Position numbers and translations under genes: made by a program. From Nitrosospira sp. NpAV (GTDB lineage: Bacteria > Pseudomonadota > Gammaproteobacteria > Burkholderiales > Nitrosomonadaceae), in NCBI RefSeq assembly GCF_000832065.1, contig NZ_JXQM01000003.1, positions 327,396 to 391,395 on the forward strand: DNA of 64,000 bases, in the 5' to 3' direction. Shown here one piece after another: positions 28,435-37,252 of this stretch. Numbering within the stretch: the first letter of the stretch is position 1; each line of letters starts with the position of its first letter. The notes beneath the pieces were generated by a model. That model was given only the letters and a program-made list of their open reading frames with translations, made no database searches and was not told the DNA's origin.

Positions 28435-30536
28435 ATAGTCATTTCTGAAAGCGTGTGCTGAAATTTCCGCCGGGTTTCACGGATTACAAATGGAACTTCC
28501 TGCGGGCCTTTAATCAGCTTGAAATGGCTGCCCAGGATCTCTTTCAGGCCATCCAGGGTACCAAAGCTTTCTCCATCGCGCTTGAATCCACCAATCCATG
28601 CTTCCTTTTTCGTATGCTCCTCCAGCCACGTATAAGGCGAGGCGATCATCAACACCCCCCCCAGGTTAAGCCGCGTATGAATGGTCGAGAGGAGTTTGGC
28701 CGGATCGTATAGACGATCGATCAGATTAGCCGCGAGGATTAAGTCATAACCGCTGAAAAGGCTTTTGAGATTACAGGCATCGCCCTGGTAAAACCTTACT
28801 TTATGCTTGACGGCATCCAGGCCAAGACCCGTCAGGGTACGTTCCTTATAAAAAACCAGATCACCTTCATCCGTCAGCGTATAGCGCAGCACGCCCTGGC
28901 CTGCAAGCTGGACACCCTGACCGATAAAGCGGGCAGAGAAATCGATACCGGTGACATCGTCGAAATGCCGCGCCAGTTCGAAAGTGGCGCGTCCCGAAGC
29001 ACAGCCAAGATCAAGCGCTTTATGCGCCGGTTTATCGCCCATGGCTGCGATAGCGAGTTCAGCCAGAGCCTTCGGGAAGTTGGGAACCTCAAAATATTCA
29101 TCCCCATAATGAAACTCGGCGTACTCCGAGAGCAGCTTATCCGTTTCGTAATGCGAATCATGCTGAACAGCAGCAGTGTCGGCCACCACATAGCGAAACC
29201 CGGTATGCTGAAAAAAATGACGGCGAAAAGCATAACGGGCACTCTTGAGCGACTCGTTGCCACATGAAATCCACGAGCCCCCCTTCATGAGATTATGCCG
29301 TCCATCGAATGTTGGTGTAGTGAAATCGTCGTAATGTGGATGGATATCGAAGCCCTCGAACGGATAAATCGGCGTTTCGGTCCATTGCCAGACGTTACCG
29401 GCCACATCGTAGAATTCCCCTTGAGGAAACTCATTGACGGGATGGCTGGAAGCGGAGTGGTCAAGATGAATATTGGCGGCCGCTGGTTCGGCGTGTGGAA
29501 TCTCCGACAACCCGGCTACGTCATAGAGCCGGTACCACTCATCCTCTGTCGGCAATCTGAACGGTTGGCCGGTTGTCGCAGCTTTCCAGTTACAGAAGGC
29601 TTTAGCCTCATGATAGTTCACTTCCACCGGCCAATCCCATGGCATCGGTATTTCTTCGGTCATCAGGCGCAGCCGCCACTCGCTACCATGTTTGCTCCAG
29701 AAAGTGGGGTAGCCCGCCTGGGTATGACGTTGCCATGCACGGCCCTCCTCTTCCCAACAACTCTCCATGCCATAACCATTAGCCTCGACAAAAGCCAGAA
29801 ATTCCTGGTTGCTCACCAGGTATTTGCCAGCCTGGAATGCCGCGACTTCCGCACTATGACGGCCATATTCATTGTCCCACCCGTAGACGGGATCGGCCTT
29901 GCTTTTTCCCAGGGAAACCACGCCCGCCGGCACGTCGATTAATTGATTTTGTGGCGCCCGGCCGGATTTGCGGCAAGGCTCCCATGCAGGGTGGGGTCTG
30001 ACGTGTTCAAGCGCATGCTGCCGGATGAGTACCGAAGACGTTTCCAGATGGATACGCTCGTGCTCGATACCCATTAGAATAGTCCACCAGGGATTGTCCC
30101 AACCAATCGGCAGCGTCAGCGGCGTTTCGCTGATGAGCCGGTCGACCATGCTGCGAATGGCGTTGCGGTAGGTTCGCACCTCTTCAACGGACGGCCAGTC
30201 GTAATGAGTGGTATTCAGGTCGTCCCAGCTCATCTCGTCGACGCCGACCGCGAACATGGATTCCAGCTTGGGATTGATTCGTTCCGTAATCAATCCCGCA
30301 AGCAGCAATTTGTTGGCGAAGAAGGTTGCGGTATGACCCAGGTAGAAAATTAGCGGGTGCCGCAACGATATCGGTTTTTTGAAATAGGCTTCATCGCCAT
30401 GCAGCGTTTCGAAAAGCTGCTCGTAGCGGTCCAGTGTGGCATGAAAATAGGCCCGTATTTCCTCACGCTTTGCAGCAACATCCTCACCGGATAGCGTGGG
30501 ACTTCTTTGGAAAATCAATTTTGGCATAGAACGCAT
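28416..30536 (-). CDS. ovoA: 5-histidylcysteine sulfoxide synthase / thiohistidine methyltransferase OvoA
   Basis: OvoA is a non-haem iron enzyme that couples cysteine to C5 of histidine with O2, the first step of ovothiol A synthesis; its C-terminal domain is thought to N-methylate the product. The 706-residue protein has an N-terminal DinB-like domain with the iron ligands His68 and His159/His163 (IEHERIHLE), a central FGE-sulfatase fold (about 200-465, ending in GGSWISCGNESLKSARYAFR), and a C-terminal SAM methyltransferase (ALDLGCASGRATFELA). All three make the OvoA layout and not EgtB, which lacks the third. ATG 30527 is an alternative start. It leads an operon with the overlapping lyase gene. 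Confidence 0.93.
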   Translation of the reverse strand: MRSMPKLIFQRSPTLSGEDVAAKREEIRAYFHATLDRYEQLFETLHGDEAYFKKPISLRHPLIFYLGHTATFFANKLLLAGLITERINPKLESMFAVGVDEMSWDDLNTTHYDWPSVEEVRTYRNAIRSMVDRLISETPLTLPIGWDNPWWTILMGIEHERIHLETSSVLIRQHALEHVRPHPAWEPCRKSGRAPQNQLIDVPAGVVSLGKSKADPVYGWDNEYGRHSAEVAAFQAGKYLVSNQEFLAFVEANGYGMESCWEEEGRAWQRHTQAGYPTFWSKHGSEWRLRLMTEEIPMPWDWPVEVNYHEAKAFCNWKAATTGQPFRLPTEDEWYRLYDVAGLSEIPHAEPAAANIHLDHSASSHPVNEFPQGEFYDVAGNVWQWTETPIYPFEGFDIHPHYDDFTTPTFDGRHNLMKGGSWISCGNESLKSARYAFRRHFFQHTGFRYVVADTAAVQHDSHYETDKLLSEYAEFHYGDEYFEVPNFPKALAELAIAAMGDKPAHKALDLGCASGRATFELARHFDDVTGIDFSARFIGQGVQLAGQGVLRYTLTDEGDLVFYKERTLTGLGLDAVKHKVRFYQGDACNLKSLFSGYDLILAANLIDRLYDPAKLLSTIHTRLNLGGVLMIASPYTWLEEHTKKEAWIGGFKRDGESFGTLDGLKEILGSHFKLIKGPQEVPFVIRETRRKFQHTLSEMTMWERIA

Positions 30537-31077
30537 AGAGGACTAATTTACAAGTTTTTGAAAGGTCGTTAGAGGCACATTATAACTTCTCGCGCATTCA
30601 AATCCATACTCAACCCCGGATCCGGGGTTTCCCTGATAACAAAGCAACCAAAGCGCGCGCCCGCCTGGGTGATCAAAAATGGGCTGTCTCAAAATTATCG
30701 GCAACCAGACTGATGAGGATTATAGCCATCGGGAACCCGGGTTGACGCGGGTATTAGACCAGATTGTGGTGATTGAGCCGGCGTTACTTGTCAGGTTCGA
30801 TTGTGATAAAGGGAGCGAGTTCCATAATTTCTTGCTGTCGCTTCCCATCATCATCACCTAAGGCCGTTTTATCCATGTCGAGCGCGCACAACGAGGTTCG
30901 AAGAAGAGCAAAACGGAAAACGTACCAGATAGTACAATTAATTCAGATGATCCACTAGGGTTCGGATAAGTTCCGGAGACCCGCCTGATAGGACGACCCG
31001 GATTTGATCGATATTAACATCCATTCCCTGTATTTGACTCAATGGGGTGAACGATACGCCATTAGGTAAGCAGTCAT
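30537..31077. other. Intergenic region with a perfect palindrome and a transposase scrap
   Basis: This 541-nt region lies between divergent genes. It contains a perfect 18-bp palindrome AACCCCGGATCCGGGGTT at 30612-30629, upstream of ovoA, and the transposase-like remnant listed separately. No clear promoter was recognised. Confidence 0.5.
30679..30861 (+). pseudogene. Possible remnant of an integrase-core (rve) transposase
   Basis: A 60-codon open frame contains FDCDKGSEFHNF, similar to the DNGSEF motif around the second catalytic aspartate of rve-type transposases. The preceding VVIEPALLVR would fit the strand before it. There are no further catalytic motifs and no terminal repeats. If real, it is a heavily decayed fragment; a chance match is possible. 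Confidence 0.35.
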
Positions 31078-32613
31078 ATGCAAAGAAAGAAAACTGTAGA
31101 TAATTTCAGCGGTGCCGGCCGTCCTAATGAAGGCAGCATTACGCCAAAGGCGGAATTTGTCCTGCTATTGCTCACGCTGCTTCTTGCCGGTTGCGCCACG
31201 GTAAGAACCCCACCGGTTGCACCGGGCACCGGATCCCTGGCTGCCTGTGAGGCACTTTATCAAGAAGTGGATGACATCATTGATAATAAGGAGATACGTG
31301 ACCATGACTCATCCCCGGTTCCAGGTTTCCCTTATTTGCGCACGACCCGCCTGCTTGTCTCGTTGCGTGACGAGCTCATCGAATCCGGACACTGGCCGGC
31401 ATGGATCGGGCATATGGCCGAACTCGACGCCAAGGCACGTACGCTGGAATTCCGCAATCTACCGGATCCATTAGCGGGCTATCGCAAGGATGCCTTGCTC
31501 CACGACCTCGACAGTTGCCGCGAACGTCTGGTGACCGCCGATCTCACGCAGCCGCAGCGCCGCGCCCGGTTACGCAATGTTGTTCGCGTTCAGGATGACT
31601 ACGTAACCTGGTGGCGGGTGCTCGGCCTCTACCCATTTACCGCGCCTTTTGTGTCCATCGGCATCTCAGCCTGGCACAACGAAACGCATGGTACCTTTTC
31701 TACAGAGTTGGCGTCCCTGCCGGTGGCCGGCAAATTGGTGCGCTGGCTACCTATATCCACCATATCGTCCCCCGATCCGCTCAACGCTCGGCAAGTGGGC
31801 GAAATTCTGCGCCGCTCACTTGATCCGCTCGGTATCCCTCTGCCAACGGGTCCTGATCTTGACCGGCTTTTCGCCACATTTGCTCCGTTATGGGAAGTGG
31901 ATGTGGTTGATGAGAATGATCATATCGGGTTGTTGCAATGGAAAAACGGACCGGTGGTTGATGTCACCCGTCCAACACTATACCGCAAGGTTTCGTATAC
32001 CCGTTTTGGCGGCCAGATACTGCTGCAGCTTAATTACATCGTCTGGTTTCCGGCCCGGCCGGGCAATGATATCTATGCGGGAAAACTTGACGGTATCAAT
32101 TGGCGGGTGACCTTGGGCCCGGATGGAGAGCCATGGCTTTACGATGCCATTCATAATTGCGGCTGCTACCATAAGTTTTTTCCGAGCCATAAGCTACGCC
32201 TGCGCAGCGATCTTCCCGATTTTTATTTCGAACCTCCCATGTTGCCGCAAGTAGCCCCGGCAGCACGTGAACGGCAGCCCGTGGTGTTACGCATCGCTCA
32301 CCATACTCACTTCATCCAGAGACTTTATCTCGATAAATCACCCTCCGCATTATTGCCAGGCGCGCAGCCGCTGGCATGGGAAGAATATGATGTGCTGCGT
32401 TCTCTGCCTACCGATGAGGGCTACCGCAGCCTGTTCGGCACTCATGGTTTGATCGCCGGAACAGAACGTAGCGAGCGCTTTCTCCTGTGGCCGATGGGCA
32501 TCCGGTCGCCAGGTGCGATGCGTCAGTGGGGACACCATTCCACCGCTTTCGTCGGACGCCGGCACTTCGATGATGCCTTCCTCATCGAGTTGCTTTTCGA
32601 GAAGGCACCATAA
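31078..32613 (+). CDS. Large lipoprotein of unknown function
   Basis: I do not recognise the family of this 511-residue protein. It has a lipoprotein signal: a 25-residue polar lead, a hydrophobic run and the lipobox LLAGC with Cys39, so it should be lipid-anchored in the cell envelope. The mature part is rich in aromatic residues and has several conserved-looking stretches (LPISTISSPDPLNARQ, YTRFGGQILLQLNYIVWFPA, AIHNCGCYHKFFPSH with clustered Cys/His). The CxCxxH segment could bind metal. It ends 2 nt before the DUF3047 gene start, so both form an operon and probably work together in the envelope. Confidence 0.75.
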   Translation: MQRKKTVDNFSGAGRPNEGSITPKAEFVLLLLTLLLAGCATVRTPPVAPGTGSLAACEALYQEVDDIIDNKEIRDHDSSPVPGFPYLRTTRLLVSLRDELIESGHWPAWIGHMAELDAKARTLEFRNLPDPLAGYRKDALLHDLDSCRERLVTADLTQPQRRARLRNVVRVQDDYVTWWRVLGLYPFTAPFVSIGISAWHNETHGTFSTELASLPVAGKLVRWLPISTISSPDPLNARQVGEILRRSLDPLGIPLPTGPDLDRLFATFAPLWEVDVVDENDHIGLLQWKNGPVVDVTRPTLYRKVSYTRFGGQILLQLNYIVWFPARPGNDIYAGKLDGINWRVTLGPDGEPWLYDAIHNCGCYHKFFPSHKLRLRSDLPDFYFEPPMLPQVAPAARERQPVVLRIAHHTHFIQRLYLDKSPSALLPGAQPLAWEEYDVLRSLPTDEGYRSLFGTHGLIAGTERSERFLLWPMGIRSPGAMRQWGHHSTAFVGRRHFDDAFLIELLFEKAP

Positions 32614-32615
32614 GC

Positions 32616-33269
32616 ATGGGAAAATGCATGAACAAGTGGCTGTGTTGGGCGATGGTTTGTTTCCCGGCGCTTTCATGGGCAGCCGATGACCGTATTGACA
32701 TCGCCCGCTTTTCACGCGGAGACCTGAATGGCTGGCAACCAAAAGTATTTACTGGCGAAACCCGCTATACCTTGCAGAATAAGGACGGACGAACCGCCTT
32801 GCGCGCTGACAGCGAAGCCGCCGCTTCGGGATTGTATCGCGAGGTAAGTATCGATCTCGATAAGACGCCTATCCTCAACTGGATGTGGCAAGCCGGTAAC
32901 ATATTGGCAGGAGCCGATGAGCGCAGCCGCGCTGGCGACGATTACCCGGCGCGCATCTACGTCGTATTTTCGGGTGGCCTGATATTTTGGCGCACGCGCG
33001 CCATCAACTACGTATGGTCGAACAGCCAGCCCATCGGCAGCCGCTGGCTTAATGCTTTTACCGGAAATGCGCGTATGATCGCAATAGAATCTGGTCCTGC
33101 CCGGCTCAATCAATGGATTAGCGAGAAACGCGACGTCCAGGCCGATTACCAGCGCCTCTTTGGCGAAAAGCCCGGCCGCGTCGATGCCGTGGCGATCATG
33201 ACCGACACCGACAACACCCGCAACAAGGCAACGGCTTGGTATGGTGATATCTGGTTCAGCGCAAAATGA
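32616..33269 (+). CDS. DUF3047 family secreted protein
   Basis: This 217-residue protein belongs to the DUF3047 family; no function is known. A signal peptide with cleavage after ALSWA (about residue 22) is evident, so it is periplasmic. The jelly-roll-like core contains IDIARFSRGDLNGWQPKVF, LNWMWQAGNILAGADERSR, YPARIYVVFSGG and VDAVAIMTDTDNTRNKA. The start may be ATG 32616 or ATG 32628. It follows the large lipoprotein with a 2-nt gap; coupling suggests a shared envelope role. Confidence 0.8.
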   Translation: MGKCMNKWLCWAMVCFPALSWAADDRIDIARFSRGDLNGWQPKVFTGETRYTLQNKDGRTALRADSEAAASGLYREVSIDLDKTPILNWMWQAGNILAGADERSRAGDDYPARIYVVFSGGLIFWRTRAINYVWSNSQPIGSRWLNAFTGNARMIAIESGPARLNQWISEKRDVQADYQRLFGEKPGRVDAVAIMTDTDNTRNKATAWYGDIWFSAK

Positions 33270-33400
33270 CAGATGCTATTATCGATATCACGGAACCGAT
33301 TTATCTACTTCTGTTTCGTCCCCGGTTGCATGCGGCTATTGGAAGGTTTGGATAATCTTTCTCCAGCCTTGGATGGGAATTGCAATGTGCTAGGAGGTAT

Positions 33401-34264
33401 ATGGAGGAAATAGAGCTTCGTCATCAGCGCATCACCGGAGATGGCATAGACCTGCATGTGGTGACGGCCGGTGTGGGACCGCCGGTCATCCTGCTCCATG
33501 GTTTTCCGGAAAATTGGCGCTCCTGGCGTCGGCAGATTCCCATGCTGGCAGCAGCTGGCTTCTCCGTATTGGCGCCGGACATGCGCGGATACAACCTGTC
33601 GGACAGACCTCCCGAGCAAAATGCTTACCAATTGGATCATTTAGTAGCGGATGTTGCCGCACTCGTCCGTGCAACCGGATATCCCCGCGCACATATTGTG
33701 GGACACGACTGGGGCGGTATCATCGCATGGACGTTCGCGGATAAACACCCTCAACTTGTGGACAGGCTCGTCATCCTCAATGCTCCACACCTCAAGTTGT
33801 ATTTTCAAGAGGTTCGGCACCCGCGTCAGATGATCAAGAGCTGGTACATGCTCTTTTTCTTGTTACCCCGTCTACCCGAACTTGCACTCTCCTCGAATAA
33901 TTTCAAGGCAGTACGCGATATGTTCAGGCTGCGTCCGGCCCGAAAGGAGTCTTTCAGCGACAAGGACATTGAGACGTATATCGAAGCGCTTTCACAGCCG
34001 GGTGCACTCACCGCGGCACTCAATTACTACCGCGCAAATCTGACGATAGCCAATATGCGCAAGATCGCGCGCTCGGCACCCATCAATGCTGAAACGCTGG
34101 TGATCTGGGGAGAGCTTGATCCAGCGCTTGGAATCCAACTGCTCGAAGGACTCGAGCAGGTAGCGTCCCGCTTGCGTGTTCATAGAATTCGGGATTCGAG
34201 CCATTGGGTCCAAAACGAGGCCCCTGAGGAAGTCAACAAGGCACTTGCAAGTTTTCTAAGTTGA
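33401..34264 (+). CDS. Alpha/beta hydrolase, epoxide hydrolase-like
   Basis: This 287-residue alpha/beta-hydrolase has the oxyanion motif HGFPENWRSWRRQI, a nucleophile elbow VGHDWGGIIAW in which aspartate is the nucleophile, and the catalytic histidine in DSSHWVQNE. An Asp nucleophile with HGFPE is typical of soluble epoxide hydrolases and fluoroacetate/haloalkane dehalogenases; the substrate is not predictable. ATG 33401 is chosen for the strong AGGAGG 4 nt upstream of TATATG; a longer frame from 33380 lacks one. The TGA stop (34262-34264) lies in the left end of a family A repeat. Confidence 0.88.
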   Translation: MEEIELRHQRITGDGIDLHVVTAGVGPPVILLHGFPENWRSWRRQIPMLAAAGFSVLAPDMRGYNLSDRPPEQNAYQLDHLVADVAALVRATGYPRAHIVGHDWGGIIAWTFADKHPQLVDRLVILNAPHLKLYFQEVRHPRQMIKSWYMLFFLLPRLPELALSSNNFKAVRDMFRLRPARKESFSDKDIETYIEALSQPGALTAALNYYRANLTIANMRKIARSAPINAETLVIWGELDPALGIQLLEGLEQVASRLRVHRIRDSSHWVQNEAPEEVNKALASFLS

Positions 34265-34442
34265 ACCCGGATAATCTTATCAAGGCAGCTTTTCAAGCCC
34301 ACGCAAGTGGTGGCGGTCAGTTGCGATTTCACCGCTTGTCCGGGCTCCATGGACCAAGCTTGCGGATTTCTTCCAACCGGCAAAGCGATCTCGCAACCTG
34401 TTTCGCCTTTATTTCGCACCCTAATGGATTATCAGGGTTGAA
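34261..34442. repeat. Family A inverted-repeat element, copy 5
   Basis: The left end TTGAACCCGGATAATCTTAT begins at 34261 and the right end ATGGATTATCAGGGTTGAA closes at 34442. The interior carries the family words CGATTTCACCGCTTGTCCGG, CAACCGGCAAAGCGATCTCG and CAACCTGTTTCGCC. It supplies the stop codon of the upstream hydrolase gene and fills half of the 347-nt gap before the Slp-family gene. Confidence 0.85.
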
Positions 34443-34611
34443 ATAACCATACTGATACCCTGCTTTATTATCCGATGCCGGAATCATCTTCTGCTATAAC
34501 TGTCTTATGAAGCATGCATTCGTTAATATTTTTGCTTCCAGGTCATGCTCGTTAGGATACTAAACCCGGGTGCATGTGCGCTCGGCACTTGTCATCATTG
34601 AGGAGAAAAGC

Positions 34612-35166
34612 ATGAGACGGTATTCATTATTAATCTGTTTGTTACTGAGCGCTTGCGCCGGGCTACCGTCAGCAGTCAAGGATGTTCCCGTAAGGGACGT
34701 CTCATATAGCCAAGCCAACCAAAACCTGAATAGTTATAAAGATACATCTGTCCGGTGGGGCGGAGTCATTATCGACGTGGAAAATGAGCAGAATTTTACC
34801 CTCATACAAGTATTGTCCTATCCTCTCAATTATTACGGCCGCCCGCAATTAAACAAACCCAGCGAGGGACGCTTTGTCATTAAAAGTGCCGAGTTTCTTG
34901 ATCCCGCAGTTTATGCGAAAGACAAGGAAGTAACGGTTGCGGGAACGTTGCAAGGTGATATCGAACGTACCATAGGCAAGAAAACCGTCCGGCTACCGTT
35001 ACTGGTGTCTAAGGCCATTTATTTGTGGCCTGTCTACCAGAATTATCCATCCTATGGATATGGTTATCCGGGATATGGGTATGGGGGATATGGCTTTAAT
35101 CCATATTTTGGATACGGATTTTATGGCGGCCCATATTGGGGAGGGTACTATAGGCCGTATTGGTAA
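34612..35166 (+). CDS. Slp-family outer-membrane lipoprotein with Tyr/Gly-rich tail
   Basis: This 184-residue lipoprotein belongs to the Slp family, induced by starvation or acid stress in enterics. The signal peptide ends with the lipobox LLSAC (Cys about residue 15). The Slp core contains SYKDTSVRWGGVIIDVEN and PSEGRFVIKSAEFLDP. From about residue 145 it carries an unusual tail of YGYPGYGYGGYG-type repeats ending in YYRPYW. The start ATG 34612 has a perfect GAGGAGA upstream; 14 further in-frame codons upstream are not needed. It is monocistronic. Confidence 0.88.
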   Translation: MRRYSLLICLLLSACAGLPSAVKDVPVRDVSYSQANQNLNSYKDTSVRWGGVIIDVENEQNFTLIQVLSYPLNYYGRPQLNKPSEGRFVIKSAEFLDPAVYAKDKEVTVAGTLQGDIERTIGKKTVRLPLLVSKAIYLWPVYQNYPSYGYGYPGYGYGGYGFNPYFGYGFYGGPYWGGYYRPYW

Positions 35167-35416
35167 GAGATTGAGTTCCACCTCCTGCAGGTCGACTATT
35201 TTCCGAGTGGTGCGTTGCGGTTCCTTGGAATGGAGCAACCTCCGGCATTGTTGTGCGTTACCCTATACTGCAAGAACCGCGCATTTCACCCCGCCCCACT
35301 ACCGGACCCAGGTTGGAAACTAAAGTTGAAGTAAGCGACTGTGTCCGGCCTCCGGCATGGCAATTTTGGGTCATCTGTGCCACTCGCGGCCCCGAAGAAC
35401 ATCACGGTAGACAGTC

Positions 35417-36667
35417 ATGCGCAAACTCGCGCTTTTTATAATTACCTTGGCATTGGGTCTTCCCCTCGCGCTGGTGGCCCTATTGTTTCTGGCCATTGAA
35501 GACCACCCCCTCGTCGACCGCCGGGTTATTCTCACCCCAGAACACGTGGAGCGTGCGAAACAAATCATCGATGCGCATCGTTATTGGGTCCGACCCGGAA
35601 TGCTGGCATCGGCCAGAGTGATCCCCGCGGATGCTGATCTCGCCGCGAACTATCTAGCCAACCGTTTTGGAAAAGGCAGTGCGCAGGTAGCGCTTGCCGA
35701 CCGCAATGCCGTTATCCGTCTGAGTCTTCCGTTGAACGGATATCCACTTGACGGCTATCTGAATCTTGAAGCAACACTGGTTGAAACAGCGGAGCTCCCA
35801 CAGCTCCAGTCGGTGAATATTGGGAAACTCTCACTACCCGACGCGCTTACGGACATGCTCATGCCACAGCTTGTGCGCTGGCTGCGGTACAGCCCGGAAT
35901 ATCGGGCCGGATTCGATACGCTCCGGTTGGTTAAAATGTCACCCAACGAATTGAACATCATTTATCGTTGGGAGGGAGATTTCCCTCATGAAGTCCGGGC
36001 TGCGGTCGTCGACAACAACGAGCGAGAGCGGCTGCTTCGTTATCAATCGCTGCTGGCCGCAAACAGCAAGCAATACGGCCCGGTAGTATCCTTATCGGAA
36101 GTTTTACCGCCGCTGGTGCGTCTTGCCAGCGAACGTTCGGTAAGTGGAGATGCTTTGGCGGAAAACCGCGCGTTAATTTTAGTTACAACGTTTTACGTGC
36201 TCGGCATTTCTTTGGAACAGATCCTTCCAGAAGCTGCTGGCTGGCCTCGCCCACTGCGGCACACGGTTACGATCGATAAACGTGACGACTTCGCAAAGCA
36301 TTTCATGGTATCGGCCACTATCGCCGCCTATGCCGATACTGCATTAGCCGATGTAGTTGGTTTATACAAGGAGGTCGAGGACTCCCGCTCCGGGAGCGGG
36401 TTTTCATTCAATGACATTGCTGCTGACCGGGCAGGCACAAAATTTGGTGAAAAAGCCGTGGCGAGCGAATCCTCGGCACAGCAACTTCAACGTCGCGTAG
36501 CGTCAGGACTGAAAGACTCTGATTTGATGCCAGTCTGGTCTGATCTGCCTGAATTCATGGCCGAAGCCGAATTCAAGCGACGGTTCGGCGGGATCGATGC
36601 GCCGGCCTACCGCGAAATGATGCGAAAGATCGAACAGAGGGTCGCAGCTCTGCTTGTATTGCACTGA
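35417..36667 (+). CDS. Membrane-anchored hypothetical protein
   Basis: This 416-residue protein has one N-terminal hydrophobic segment (LALFIITLALGLPLALVALLFLA, residues 4-26) that acts as a membrane anchor or signal. The rest looks periplasmic and globular. I do not recognise a domain with certainty; stretches such as RYWVRPGMLASARVIPADADL and GYPLDGYLNLEATLVETAELP look conserved. No clear ribosome-binding site was found before the ATG. Isolated on the plus strand; no functional inference is possible. Confidence 0.7.
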   Translation: MRKLALFIITLALGLPLALVALLFLAIEDHPLVDRRVILTPEHVERAKQIIDAHRYWVRPGMLASARVIPADADLAANYLANRFGKGSAQVALADRNAVIRLSLPLNGYPLDGYLNLEATLVETAELPQLQSVNIGKLSLPDALTDMLMPQLVRWLRYSPEYRAGFDTLRLVKMSPNELNIIYRWEGDFPHEVRAAVVDNNERERLLRYQSLLAANSKQYGPVVSLSEVLPPLVRLASERSVSGDALAENRALILVTTFYVLGISLEQILPEAAGWPRPLRHTVTIDKRDDFAKHFMVSATIAAYADTALADVVGLYKEVEDSRSGSGFSFNDIAADRAGTKFGEKAVASESSAQQLQRRVASGLKDSDLMPVWSDLPEFMAEAEFKRRFGGIDAPAYREMMRKIEQRVAALLVLH

Positions 36668-36786
36668 CACCTGTTGCTCGCAATGAGGATGTCTATCGCA
36701 ACGGTTTGTTCCCGAATTTCCAGTCGCACTTATAACGGTCTGGAAATTCATGATCGACCCGGCGGTATATTCTTTTCCGGGTCGCG

Positions 36787-37176
36787 CTATAGTCTATTGA
36801 GAAAGGCCGAAATGGTAGGCCAGCTCCATGCATCGATCTCGCGGTCCCCCACGGGATCAGGTAATTTGGAAGGCAGCTTCTCGGCATCACCATGAAGTAA
36901 TAGCACAGGCATTCTACCTTCGTAAGCACAACGTATTTCCCACAGTTGACCATCGGCCCTGACTACATTTTTCGTGATAAGGGCGATCACGCCATCACAA
37001 CCGGTAACTTTGTCCCGGCACTCTTCTTTCCAGGCGGGCTCCCACGACTGCTTGACAGGCATGTCCACGAACGAGAAGCCTGTTTCCTCTTTGTTCAGTT
37101 GCTCAAGAAGCTGATCGCGCAGTTTGATATCCCTGAGTGCGAAGCTGACAAATACTTTATTTGTTTTTGTAGCCAT
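36787..37176 (-). CDS. TIR-like domain protein (DUF1863 / ThsB-like)
   Basis: This 129-residue protein consists of a single TIR-like domain: a first strand KVFVSFALRDIKLRDQL, a middle segment SWEPAWKEECRDKVTGCDG and the strand VIALITKNVVRADGQLWEI. The layout resembles ThsB of the Thoeris anti-phage system (DUF1863), where the TIR domain makes a cyclic NAD-derived signal. No ThsA-type SIR2 or SLOG effector is encoded nearby, so it is an orphan in this window. The glutamate of LWEIRCAYEG is placed like the TIR catalytic residue. Function in defence or signalling is an inference. Confidence 0.75.
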   Translation of the reverse strand: MATKTNKVFVSFALRDIKLRDQLLEQLNKEETGFSFVDMPVKQSWEPAWKEECRDKVTGCDGVIALITKNVVRADGQLWEIRCAYEGRMPVLLLHGDAEKLPSKLPDPVGDREIDAWSWPTISAFLNRL

Positions 37177-37252
37177 TCATTCCTCCCTCAAAATCAATTT
37201 ATTAGCAACATCAAAAAATACATCACTATCAACTATTCATCAATCTGCTGCG

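Noticed and set aside
28416..30536. EgtB (ergothioneine synthesis)
   Set aside because: A C-terminal methyltransferase domain and a length near 700 residues fit OvoA; no egtD gene is adjacent.
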